Shown here in pieces: positions 12,881 through 25,541 of a stretch of 64,000 nt of DNA. The stretch's first letter is position 1. Each line of letters begins with the position of its first letter. A program made the position numbers and the translations under genes. The notes below the pieces were generated by a model. The model saw only the letters and a list, made by a program, of their open reading frames with translations, had not been told where the DNA came from and ran no database searches. Source of the DNA: Piliocolobus tephrosceles (lineage: Eukaryota > Chordata > Mammalia > Primates > Cercopithecidae); contig NC_045437.1 of NCBI RefSeq assembly GCF_002776525.5, positions 131,784,590 through 131,848,589 of the forward strand, given 5' to 3'.

Positions 12881-15570
12881 AAGGATTTGGTCGTGGCCAA
12901 AGTTAGGTTTTTATCCGCAGCTTTTGGATCTCCAAGTAGCTGACACAAGGGGTCCTCACCACTGTTTTGTTCTTATTGTTTAGTCAGTGCTAATCTCCCC
13001 TCCACACTGGACTTCAGAGGTGGAGAGAAATTCTCTTGCTATTTGAGCATGTAATATAATACCTGCTTCAATTGAAACAAATTGACGACATTACTCAAAG
13101 GCAAATTGAAAAGCCAGATCTATGCTAAATCCCAAGGGTAAGTTAGTTGGCATGTGCAGTGATATATGGGAAGGTGCTTTTCTGGGTTAAGATAAAAAGT
13201 CCTGGTATCACGTCACACTATCAGGCACCCCATCTCAAACTCCCTGTGCCAGCCCTGCAACTTGAAATACTCAGTGGACAGAAATGAAACTTTATAGAAA
13301 TAAGGTGGTCATCATTCTTATCAGATGAATATGATGCCATCAGCATGATTTTAGCATCCTCGAAAAAAAGAGATTTACCTGGAGGAACACAAGAGAAAGT
13401 CTGAGGCATGGATTGCGGGACTGTGGCTTTTCTACTGGCCTGCCGTGGGCAAGTGGGCTAGGAGATGACCTAGTAATTAAAATCCTGCTTAAACGTATGC
13501 TGCCAGTCAGTTATAACAGAAGCACTAACATGGGTAACCAGAGAAAGAAAAGAAAAGAAAAAAGCGAAAAACAAAAGTAACACTCTTGAGCCCACAGGGT
13601 GCAGAAATAGATCTGAATGGACTGAGTGCCTATCTGAACACTAAGCATGAAAGCAGAACCCAAGTACTAATATATTTTTATTCCAATCTGTGAAATTAAT
13701 CAATATTTTATATGCGAACATATGCTCCTGTGTTGCTGGCTTATTTAATTGACAGTTGCAATCAGCAGGACACCAGTTGTTCAAACCCACATTTTTCATC
13801 CACAGTTCTGGGGAGAAATGCAGCAGGAGACCCAGGGAACAGGGACATAGACAGTGTCAGATTTGAGGCCTCTTCTCAACCCTTCAGTTTCTTTCATCGA
13901 CCTTGGGGCAAAGTAATAAAAATTTCAAGATAGTGCATATGTTGAATATGAACAGAGAGCGATGTACTTGGGCTGCTATTTAGAAGAATGATGATTAAAA
14001 TGAACATGGTTGGTACAAATTGAGATACTTAATTCTTTATTTTTTTTGTGTGTGTGTGTATTTCTCTTTTGAGCATAGCTGGAGAAGCCAACAGACACTG
14101 AGCAGCTACTATGTGCTAGGCCTGAGGCAAATGCCGTTGGGTGTATTATCCGTGGGTTGGTGGGTGAAGGGGATATATCCCAGCCAGTTCCAATGTATTG
14201 GATCATTTCTTGATAGAGGAGGAAAATATATCTTTGGTCTTTCTTTGCCAAAATCTTCTGGCGGAATCATCAAACCAGCTGTGCTTTTCCAGTAACTATT
14301 ATGTGCAACAAATCTATAAAGTCAAACCTCATATTCCTCTACCTTTTAACTTTGGCAGAATCCTAGAAACTCTCCTTGATTTGGTTAACTAAAGGCCTGT
14401 GGAATCCAATCCTTGCTGTTTAAAAGAAAAAGAAAGTTGGGGGAAAGTGTTAAGGTACTATTTTAGGATAGTCTATTTGTTAGTAAATTTTATTATTTTC
14501 ATGATATGGGCAACATTCTATAGTGAAGACCATTGGAATGGACAATGTCCAGATTAAAAATGAAAGTTAAAAGGAACTGCCCTATACTTCAAAAATGTTT
14601 CTCATAGTGTTGCTATCGTTTGTATTAGATGTTCATACTCAGTGTGTGTTTAGCAGCCCAACATGTAACAATAGAAAAGCTTCTAAGCCTGGAAGTTTGG
14701 CAGCATTTTCGATGTTCCTGTGTTTAAATTGGCACCTGTGCTATTATATTAGGATGCAATTTTCTGAACTTGGAAATAGAAGAAGGTGGAGAGAGATTTT
14801 ACTATAATTCATATGAGGGTCTGAGTCTTAGGGGGAAAATAACTTTACTTGGAAATAGAGTAGTAATATTCTGTAAAGTTAATAAATATCCACCCTCTAT
14901 CCTGGGGATAAGAAATTGCACAACTTAAGATTTTATGGGACTTTGGCTGTATTTGTATGATTGAAGTGAATATTTTAGCCAAACTGAACAGAAATTTCAG
15001 ATAAACACCAAATTGAAGGGTAGTTTGGGTGTTTTAAAATTTGACTATATTGATCAACATGGATTCTCAAAGTCTCAAGTCCAGTTGAATCCCCGAGATT
15101 CAGCTATGTCAGCTCAAGGTTGATATTAAGAATACTTAAGATAATGTATGGTAAAGCCCTTTAAAAACTTAACAATGCTAGTTAATTGTCAGGTATGGGT
15201 TGAGTGCAGAGTACTGTCTACCCAGTTTGTAAATGAATGAGGTACCTGTCTGCAAGGGATGCATTGACTAGTTGGGGTGATTTGCCTATGTATATACATG
15301 CCCAGATATATATAAAACACATGCATATATCAAGATAAGAGTTCAAGAAAAAGGGCAGTAAATAATAAATGGGAAAGATAGGAAGAGTTTGCTAAAGGGT
15401 TAGTGCTTTGTAGATGGATAGAAAGAGACACCTTTATGCAAAAGATGGATCTTTTTGGCAAGTAACTATTTGGGTGGTGGAAGTAAGTGGTATATCCTTC
15501 ATAAAAAATATGCTGGGAACATGCAAAGGCTATTTGGAGACAGTGGATTTGGGAAGCTGGTCATTACCAT

Positions 15571-15645
15571 CTTTCTTTTCTTCTTCCCTATTTTCCTTCT
15601 CCTTCTCCTACAGCAACTTCTCTTCTTCATCCTCCTCTTTATCAA
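15571..15645 (+). repeat. Pyrimidine-rich tract
   Basis: About 75 bases dominated by T and C (tttcttttcttcttcc, ttctccttctcc). Low-complexity sequence just before a MIR. Confidence 0.7.
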
Positions 15646-15664
15646 CTCACAATTTTTGCCCACT

Positions 15665-15875
15665 CTGTACTGAACTCTTCACATAGATTAACTCATTCAA
15701 ACCTTACAACAACCCTATAAGGTGGGCTGTTTTATAACTATTATCCTCAGTTAAAGTGGTAGAAACTGTGGCTTTCAAAAAGTGAAGTAATTTGCCCAAG
15801 CTGGTAAATGGTGAAGCTGAAACGCGGGCTAGCTGAGGCCCCCTGAATCCAGAGCTGGTGCTCTTAACTGCTGCT
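15665..15875 (-). mobile_element. MIR SINE fossil
   Basis: Well-preserved antisense MIR: attaactcattcaaacct, acaacaaccctataaggtgg, aagtaatttgcccaagctgg, ccagagctggtgctctta. Confidence 0.85.
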
Positions 15876-16855
15876 GAGGCTGAAAATGAGACTGGAAAGG
15901 GAGAATGGGCCAGAATTGTGAGAGTGGACTTGATCCTGCTGGCTAAGTTTTGAAAGCTGGTATCTGAGGAAGGTTAATCTGGGTTTTGATAGGTAGACTG
16001 GACTTTGCATATAACTAATAATTATGTAGTAGAAATGAATCACAAACAGGCAACTGTAAGTATTTGCTCTTTGATGTCCAGACAGAACAGCCCAGACCCC
16101 AAAGAGTAATTTTTGAGGAAGTTGAGTCAGTACATCATGGAGTTGAGATGAAAGTGAACTTCCCACTCTTCTTTTCATGGCTTATGTGGGCAAAGTCAAT
16201 GATACATATTCCTTTGCTTATGACATCACAGATCATCACCACGGAAACATCTGTGCTGTAACAAACGCTGGATTGTAGTGTCACTGAATGTGTCAGGGAG
16301 GAGAGGAAACTGGCTCAAAATGATAAGGCCTGAATAATGAAAGCTCACCAAAATACGTTAGCAATGGCAGCTTCAGTTGTGGAGAGAAATATAAGCAGAA
16401 CTATTCTGAAAAGCACAAAGCAGGACTTGTGCATTATTAAAGGTTGGGCAAGGTTGGTTTCAAAATGCTGCTCACATTCAAAACATGGTTTTCTTAAAAA
16501 GTCACTATCTATGCTGTCTTGCGTGATGACAATAAAAATCCTTCAGGAACAGGGAGCTCATCTCCCAAACGGCATATAGAAAATCTTCTGCATAGCAAAG
16601 AAAGGCCAACTGGGGGACTTCCATGTGTTTTGGGAGAAGACGTAAAGATCAGGAGAAAATTGGCCATGATTGTGTTTGCTGTTTGGTAAGTCAGTGACAG
16701 AATTAGTTCTATGATTGCAGAAGTTAATAATTAATCAGTAAAAGATGAATCTGAGCCCTCCTAGGATTTATGTAAGTTGCACAGTGGTAGATCATGAACT
16801 GAATCCAGCCTTCAGCCATATTTAGGTTTGGGTTGCATAGCACCTTAAGAAATTA

Positions 16856-17159
<304 letters not shown>

Positions 17160-17555
17160 AAGAAATTATGTATTAGTTGCTGGCAATTAAAAATAGAGAT
17201 TTTATATGAAAACCTGGATTTACAAATGTCTTTTATAATCAGAAGAGCTTGTAGTGCTGGATCCACATTCTCAAATGGCAACAGGTAGGGCAAACTCAGA
17301 AACCATCTTACTTTTGGATGAAGCACATACTCTACATTTAGCCACAATTCCCACCAATCCCATTGCATTGCCTCATCCCATTTCATTGACTTACCTTCCT
17401 GCCCAGCCCTGTGAGCATTTGATTTTGTGATCCTCATTGGAGGGATTAGAAATTAATTGTTGTTCTTAGCACAGTTCCTAGTCTATGGAGGGCACCCCAT
17501 ATATTGCAGCTCTGATTAGTCTTTATCAGTTATAGGCTGAGTTATGAAAACTTGA

Positions 17556-17770
17556 TCCTGAGATCAGTGGTATCCAATTGAACTTCCTGTGATGATGGAA
17601 GTGTCCTATTTCTGTGCTGTCCTATATGATAGCTACTAACCACTGTAACTATTGACTACTTGAAATGTGGCTGGTATGACTGTGGAAATAATTTGTATTT
17701 CATATTAATTAATTGAAAATTAAATGTAAATAGCTGCATATAGTTAGTAGCTACTGTAATGGGCAAAGCA
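17556..17770. mobile_element. Probable hAT-type (MER class) DNA transposon fossil
   Basis: Contains gtgctgtcctatatgatagc, gactacttgaaatgtggct and agttagtagctactgtaatg. This resembles short non-autonomous hAT elements with paired 'tagccact' and 'gtggctac' segments. I cannot name the subfamily with certainty. Confidence 0.5.
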
Positions 17771-18716
17771 AAAGCAGATTAAGTAATGGGATCAAACATC
17801 CAGTCAGCTGTCCTCATTTAGGATAGAAGGTAGAGGATAGACAGTTGGGCTGTGTGTGTGAACTTGTCCATCTTACAAGAGATGACTTATAGTAGGCTTC
17901 ATCACCTAGGGTCATCTACTTCCAAAGCCGGAACCACTCCTTACTACCTGGCTAGAATTCTTGTCAATTCAGGAGCCTAAAACATGTGTTTTTACAAAAT
18001 GTTTATGTGCACATTCATGGCCATAAGCATAAGTCATCTTAATTTTACATGGGAAGTCTGACTGTTCTCTGTCCCCTGAATGTTCAGTTAAGGGACTATT
18101 TAAGTACAATAACTGTACTTGTGAGTGAAAAAAGCCTAAATTATTTGATGAGCTGCTTGACTCCTACATTCACGACAGCATAGAGCCAAGAGCCAGTGTG
18201 AGTGAGGGTACTATGAGAAGGAAGCCTACAGAATCCTGCTAGACTGCTGGAGGGAGCTTCTCTTCTTAGGGCCAAGGGCGCACAGGCTGCCATCTCTTGA
18301 GGTTTTCATCGTGGACACACTGAGCACATCTAATGATTATATTGGTGTAAACCAGCCCGCAAGAGGGATTCTAAAAGATCCTTCTCTCATGCAACTTTTT
18401 CTTTCATTCACACCTTGTTTGCCTGGGAAATTTGTCACTGGCCCTCTCTACCGTGCCTGGTAGTCAGAGCCCTCCCTTTGTCTTTGTCATAGAGTTGAAA
18501 CCGAGAGCCATCTACCAAGCTCTGGCTTATTGGCAAACTCACTGGCCTTTTTCCTGAAACCTGCCTGCCATAAGCCAACTTTTCCAGCTGATCAATAAGT
18601 GACTTCACTGCTTCTAGGGATATATGCATGGAGGACAAAACAAATGCCTGCCTTTTTCACTCCAGTTGAAGCTCGAATTATAGCTTCTGCCTCCACAGCC
18701 CTATCCCTGCCCCAGC

Positions 18717-18740
18717 AAAAAAAAAAAAAAAAAAAAAAAA
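18717..18740 (+). repeat. Poly-A tract (about 24)
   Basis: Uninterrupted As followed by ccaaaacaaaacaacac. No recognisable retroelement body precedes it. Confidence 0.85.
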
Positions 18741-20730
18741 CCAAAACAAAACAACACGCTTCCTTAAAAACATAGAAATCTTAATGAAAATGATAGAAAC
18801 AGTGTTGTAGCTAATTTTGTTAAGTGATGACTAATACCGATCCTCCTGTAATAGAAAAAAGAAGAAAACACACATGAATATCTTCTGCTTGGATCATTCA
18901 TCCAATTGGAATTATACATCATCTAATCTTACAGTCAAATTCTGCTAAGAGGATACCATATCTTTTTTATCTTTGTGGGCAAACATCAGTGTAAGCCCCT
19001 GTTATAGTAGTGAATTGAATGATTCCTAGAATTCAATAGGAAGAGAAAGACAAAACCCTCTAACAAAAAAAGTAGATTCTACATGTTTTAAAATTTCTTC
19101 TTAGCAAAATTCATATCAAAAAATTTTCTAGAAAAAGACCAAGGTAATATGAACTGAGAGTAACTAATGAAATGTTAAATTATCTACATGCATCTATGTT
19201 TTTATTGCTGAATTTGGTCCTGCCTCCAGACATAAGGAGGCTAAAAATTCATATTCAGATAAGGAAAGGCAAACCTTGGCGAACAGATGGAGCAGAGTTC
19301 AGCATAAAGGTTTAATCCTATCAGGCCGATTCCTGTATGGCCATCTGGATAATCCGGCACACACATTCAAGGCCTGTTAAAAATACGACTCCAGCCAAGA
19401 TTAACGTCACAGATTTTCCACTAGACTTGCTCATATTTGACTTTATGATTTTCCAGGCCCAGGAAGATTGCTTGTGAATAAAGACTTGAATAGTCCTTGA
19501 AGAAGCAGTTGCATATTTTTTTTAACCTGAAAATTGTTTCTCCTTTTCACAACATTGGGTGTCCATTTTTGGAAGGTTATTTTCATTTCCTTTTTTCCCC
19601 TTGGCTTTCATTTCCCAAACTTTTCTTACAACAGGACAATAAGGAGAATTGGACTAAAAATAATTTTGTGCACAAAAGTTCTCCTTGTCAGGAAGAAGAG
19701 AGTTATTTACTTATTGTATAATCAGAGGCAAGTGAGTTTACTATTGTTGCAACAAATATCACAATTGGATCCATGAATAATTCATTTTGAAAATTCTCTT
19801 ACCCTCCATGACAATTTTTCCCCATTGCTTTGCAATGGAGTGACTGACAATCATAGAATAAGAGCGAGGGAAAAATCCCAAAGAACTGATGACAATATTT
19901 GCTTTTGGCTGCTCTAGGATTAATATTTTGTACATTTTAATTTTGGATTTGGCAGATCAAACGTGAGGTGGAAAACAGTGTAGTCACACTTTGAGTTATA
20001 AAATTCTGAGCTGCAGTGTAGTTAACAAACAATTTTTGCATATTATGAAACAATGCTGTGTTGTGTGTCATTAAATCAAAAAGCCTTCAACAAGTCTTTT
20101 AAGCGCAATTTAGAAGTTACAGGTACATCAAAATGTCAAGATTTCTTACTGCTAAATTGTCAAATAACCCTGTGTAATGAACCTGCACACAGTTCCGGAT
20201 CTCCAACAGACAAACTCAGGAATCCAAAAGCGCTTGCCCTGGAATGTTTTGAATTAGAGTTGTTGCACCAGCATTTTTGTCCTTCCCTTGCTCAGGTGCT
20301 ATGTCCATTGATTGTTGAGAAATTTTGCTGATTCAGAATAAAATAAGAAAGCTGCAAAATAGGAAGAGAATATAATTTGGGCTTAGTCTATAATTAGTAA
20401 ATGGCATAAATTGGAACTTAGACACTATTTTGCTAAGTTTAGGTACATCTAGATATTCACCACTAAGCTAACACTGCCTTAATGTAGATGGACATTGGAG
20501 TTACATTTCCAAATAGTGCCTGTGAATTTTTCCTTTTCTTCTTTTCTGTGAGAGCCATTAATACTGTCAAAGCAAAGGGCATTCTTGCCAAATGAAGTCA
20601 CTTTGGAATAAAGGATGAAAAACACTTGAAATTCTCAGTCTCCTCATTTAATATTTAATAGGTTTAATTGCATCTAGTATGGAGAAATCTCTATATCATG
20701 GGTTACATTTCTCCTTAAAGTGACAAACAT

Positions 20731-20731
<1 letters not shown>

Positions 20732-20767
<36 letters not shown>
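20732..20767 (+). repeat. (CA)18 microsatellite
   Basis: Uninterrupted CA dinucleotides, likely length-polymorphic. Confidence 0.95.
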
Positions 20768-20769
<2 letters not shown>

Positions 20770-21016
20770 CTCTTTTTCATATATAATACATGAATCTTTG
20801 CCAAGTATTATCTAGATTTGCTAGCGGACAGGGCAATAAGTGCAGACAAATAACAAAATGAAATAAAAACCCTAATAAACAATAAAATGCTTAACTGCAT
20901 AATGCAATTACTGAAGAAAATAAAGTAAGGCAGAAACAAATCCCCAGTAACACAAGTTAAAGCAACAGCATAAGTGTTATACAGACTGCTACACCTTGTG
21001 TGAGGAAGCTTTCAAA

Positions 21017-21058
21017 TTTGTTTGTTTGTTTATTGGTTGAGTTTGTTTGTTTATTTGG
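21017..21058 (+). repeat. (TTTG)n-rich simple repeat
   Basis: Two short (GTTT) runs separated by attggttgag. Confidence 0.8.
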
Positions 21059-21320
21059 AGTTAGCATTCTGAAAGTGAAGTTTGTATACTCCGGTACCAG
21101 AGTTCAGGTCAGGCATTCTAACTGCTTCTGGTTTCTAAAGCACGCAGTTGGAGAATGGATAAACAAAGAATAGATTTGCCTCCTGCGCATGGTGAAAATA
21201 CAGAGGTCCAGTACTGGACCCCTTCCTGTCCAGTAGCTGCTAGTTTCAGGATCAAAGAAGGTATCAAGAAGGCAGGTTGTAGTGCTAAGGAGCTGTGAGC
21301 AGGAAGGTCATCATTCACTC

Positions 21321-21347
21321 AAAAAAAAAAAAAAAAAAAAAAAAAAA
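21321..21347 (+). repeat. Poly-A tract (27)
   Basis: Twenty-seven As followed by an acacag-type short repeat. No SINE body is evident upstream. Confidence 0.85.
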
Positions 21348-21829
21348 CACAGACACACACACCAGCAAAAACAAGCATTCAGATCTGTGCACTGAGTCCA
21401 AGTGGAATATTTTGTGCCCTCAATAGTCTTTCAAACAGTTTCTCCCAAGTACAACATCACCAAAATGAAGGAGATAAAAGGGAGAAAAGCCTGAGTTTTA
21501 CGAGGTCACAAGTATCCCGTAGAAATGAGCTAAGCTCATGGGTTTTATGTTTTCTGCCAAGTCTCAAAAATTTGGGACAATAACATTAAAGTCAATTCCT
21601 CATTTCTGAAAAGTTTCCCATTAATATTCATTCCAGGCAAATGAGATCCTTAAAAAAACATTCTACTTCGGAGGGACTGTTGCCAGTTCCACCTACTCAG
21701 TACATTTAGCTGGATATGTTAGCAAGCAGCTAAACTGGGAGTTCTTAGGAAAGTCTTACAATAAACTACATAATCTGAACTGATGAGAGTATAGGGTATT
21801 CTCATAAATAAACTCTGGTTAATGGGGGA

Positions 21830-22040
21830 GCTGATGATAATAATTATTATAGCAGCAACTAGCATACTATGTGGTGCACAGTAAAACAACAAAACACAAG
21901 TAGGCATTTTCCGTGTATTTTGCTGGAATTCTATGAGGTGAGTGCCCATGTGGAAACTACAACTTAAAGAAGGTAAGAGACTGTTTTGAGGCTGCAGTGA
22001 GTGCTAGATGTGGAATTTGAACAACTGGAGCTTTTGCCCA
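21830..22040 (-). mobile_element. Probable MIR SINE fossil
   Basis: Antisense MIR-like order: attctatgaggtgagtgccc, gtggaaactacaacttaaag, aaggtaagagactg, ggaatttgaacaactggagc. Confidence 0.55.
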
Positions 22041-22996
22041 TTTTCAAATATAGTCATACTCCAAATGTTAAAATCAACTTAACGTAATTTCCCATTTCTG
22101 TCTTTACTCAGAAGCCAGTAAAGGCGAATGCCAGCATTTTCACCTCCATCGTAAGCGTCAGTGGTCTGCTTTGTAGAAATGCTCATTAATAGAGAGTTCT
22201 GGTTAATAGAATTCTGGAAAAGGACAGAATGCATGTTTTCATACGCCATATGTAATGGGAATGGAAAAGAACCTTATATCACCTTGAGATTTAGATTTAG
22301 ATTAGAACATTTCTGAATTTGCACGTTTTATCAACTGATGGAGTGTTGTTTCTCTGGTGTATTTAGATACAGGAATGGAGAAAAAAGCCAAACAATATAT
22401 CTCAAATTAGTCTTTCATAATGTCGCATTGATTGTCACAAAAGCCTCATTTTGGGGATAAGATATGATAAATGCTGAACCTGGGTCATCTATATGGCTAC
22501 CCCAAACAAGTGAGGTATTGATCACAGCACAGAGAGATTTCAGAAGGAAAAATAAGAGCAGCCCTAGGGCCCTGCTGATAGCTGCACACACCACTAATTC
22601 ACCTCAATGGGCAGGCACCTCTGAGCTCAATTAACCCTTATTCCCAAGGCCACCCATAAACCCTGAGGTAAACATGGCTCTCCTGGCCCTTGCTTTCTAT
22701 CAATGAAATAGATCATTTCTATTGGAGGCTGAAGTGCGATTCCAGCTTATAAATTCACCTTGCTAATAAAGAGACTGATGCTCCCAGTGCGAGTGTGCAG
22801 GCACTTGAATCATGTAACACTTATTCTGTAAATCAGGAAATTTTAAACTACCGAGGGCATCTGTGATTTCTTCTGCCTTCTGTGGCTATTTGAAGGAAAT
22901 ATAAATGCTCAGGAGATAGAGCAGGTGATAGCAAATGTCCTCTGGTGCAATTGTCTGCACATAGCACGTTGTTAAATACGTACTGGAGCTGAACAA

Positions 22997-23023
22997 TTTC
23001 TTTCTTTCTTTCTTTCTTTTTTT
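22997..23023 (+). repeat. (TTTC)n microsatellite
   Basis: About five TTTC units followed by a T run; part of a longer pyrimidine-rich stretch to about 23048. Confidence 0.85.
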
Positions 23024-24179
23024 ATTCTTCCCTCTCTTTTCCTTCTCACCACGACCATTGTTCAAGAAGCAAATTGGAAATCTGGTAATTAGGCCCTGAC
23101 TCATGGTGTAGTATTAGAGTCCTGAGCCAAAGTTCAACACCCTGAAATGAAATTTAAACCAATTAATCTGTTAGATTTTTATCGCTTGTCCGTGTTTTCT
23201 CAGCAATTCCCCCAGCACGTGGCCTTTGATCAACTCTCATACAAACGCTAAAATGTGTGCCTGCTGCTAGCAAGATGGGAATGACATTAACATGGTACTC
23301 ATAAAACAATCAGAGCAGAGAAGCCCTCAAACAGGCAGGGCATAGTAATATTTAATAAAAGCACACACATAATCTTCAGAATTAGCATTTTGTGCCTTGC
23401 AGTACCTTTGGGAGAAGAGCTTTTATTTGTGGAGTGATCATTATTATAACAAAGAAGAGCTACCTAATAATTTCCACTTTAACTCTGCAATGTGCCATGA
23501 GCATTTCAGAGCCATTATGCTAAACTGTGGTAGGGTAATCATGTTATTGTCATAGTTTGAAGGAAGGAAAATCTCCTCTACTTTCGTAGCTGGTGAGGGG
23601 TGGGGGAAGGGATTTAAAAAAAGAGGCAAACCCCACCCCCAATCCTAAACTTTTATTTTTAATGAGTTTTAAAACCAGAAATTGGCTCACTGGCCTTGCG
23701 GATACTTAAGATTGTGAAAATTCATTGGGGAGGAAGAAAGAATCTTGTATTAATTAAATCAAAAATGTGCTGGTAAAAGTGGTTTTGTATTCAAATATCG
23801 CCCCCACATTCCATAATATTTTCTTGGAGATAGAGTTGTATTGATTATCACATCCCTGTGCTGAACTGAACTCTTTCATAAATCTTTTCACAGTCAAATT
23901 CCACTGAATCCATCCACCGTGACTATTAAAAGTGATTTTCCCCTGTCTTCTCTCTGTTTCTCTCTGAGTGTCCCAAATGTAAGAAACAAGTCCTTGGCTG
24001 CTTTGGATGTTGTCTGAGCTTTCTCAGAGAAAACATATCCAAAATGAGGAGAGAAGACGAGGCTCAGGGTCAGCACAGCTGTTTTGTTTGTTGTTTGTTT
24101 TATTTTGCTTTTTTAAAATGTAATTTTGCTCTAAAAAGTACAACTGTTCTCGCTCATAGAATTAAATGTCCTGCTACTA

Positions 24180-24660
24180 CTTAATTTTTTTATTATTGCA
24201 TAGTATCTTAATTTGTACACATTGAAAACATTTAAATCATACAGATATATAGGGAATAAATGTTAATAGTCCTCCTTTTCTGTCAACCGCAGTCTAGTCC
24301 TTTTTATAAGGACCCTCTGGGGAAAGTTATACATATCCTTCCTTCCAGGCCTTTGTCCATCACACCTGTTCACATATAACTGCATGCATACACATACTAG
24401 TGCATATACAGGTTCATATATATTATTTAAAAATAAACTTAATTACACTGTTCTTTAGTTTGCAAATTGCTTTTTTTCACTTGCTAACCTATTTTGAAAT
24501 CTTTCCATATCAGTTTATAGAATTGTTTCATGGATTTTAATGACACTCCTAGTATTCTATAGTATGAATATACCATAATTTCTTTAACCACTCCCCTATT
24601 GGGAGCACCTAGACATCTGAATTTTTTGCTGTCAATACTGCAGTGAACATTTGAGTACCT
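24180..24660. mobile_element. Ancient LINE-type repeat, family not identified (copy 1 of 3)
   Basis: Has the order: tgctttttttcacttgctaacc, then ccatatcagtttatag, gtatgaatataccataattt, accactcccctattggg, ctgcagtgaacatt. Similar order is seen at 41480-41650 and 58445-59115. It resembles old L1-associated 3' sequences, but I cannot name it. Confidence 0.5.
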
Positions 24661-25239
24661 ATAGTTTTAGCCACAATTGCAAGTATTTCCAGGTCTGCTT
24701 TTAGCCTGGCAGGTGTGTCATGAGTAGGGTTACAATGTAAAATAGCAGCCCATGAGTTAAAGCCAGCCCACAAACATTTGTTTGGCCTACGCATTAAAAA
24801 AAATACTGAACTCGTTTCCAACATTTAAAGATTGAAAAATTTGATATGAAAATGTGGCTTCCTGGCTTCTTTGGAAAGATCACCAGAAACCCAGACGACG
24901 CTAGGCCTGCATTTTTATGGGGCCACCAAAGGCTGAAGCTGAGCAGTGCTGCCACCTTTCCCTGGGGCATGTGCAATTCACCAGCACTTCCCGTTGCATT
25001 ATAGATGTTGAGGGTCAGTGGCCATTCATCTCATACTTGTTCTGACAGCCTGAGCTGCTGCATTCATTTGTATGTCTTGCCTTGGTCTACATGAGTCTGT
25101 GAATTCTTAACAATAGCTCTTGGGCCTGATTCTCTTTTCCTGGTCACAGTGTTTTCTACGTTGCATTATTGACATTTTGGGGTTCTTCATTTATGGGGAC
25201 TATCCCATGCATTCATGCATCATTGGATACTTAGCATTC

Positions 25240-25541
25240 TTTTATTTATTTATTTAATTTTTTTTAAAGAGACAGAGTCTCGCTGTGTCACCCAGGCTGG
25301 AGTACAGTGGTGCAATCATAGCTCACTGCAGCCTTGAATTCCTGGGCTCAAGCAATCCTTCTGCCTCAGCCTCCCCAGTAGCTAGGATGACAGGCTTGCA
25401 CTTGGCTAGTTTTTAAAAAACCTTTCATAGAGACAGTCTTACTGTGTTGCCTGGGCCAGTCTTGAACTCTTGGTCACAAGAGATCCTCTCACCTTGGCCT
25501 CCCAAAGTGCTGGGTTTATAGGTGTGAGCCACTACACCTGG
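25240..25541 (-). mobile_element. Alu element, AluJ-like
   Basis: A (tttatttatt) tail, then gagacagagtctcgctgtgt, both arms, ending gtgagccactacacctgg. Several small deletions and many substitutions suggest an old copy. Confidence 0.93.

Noticed and set aside
18717..18740. Poly-A as the tail of a retroposed gene
   Set aside because: No Alu, L1 or coding sequence precedes it and no flanking direct repeats were found.
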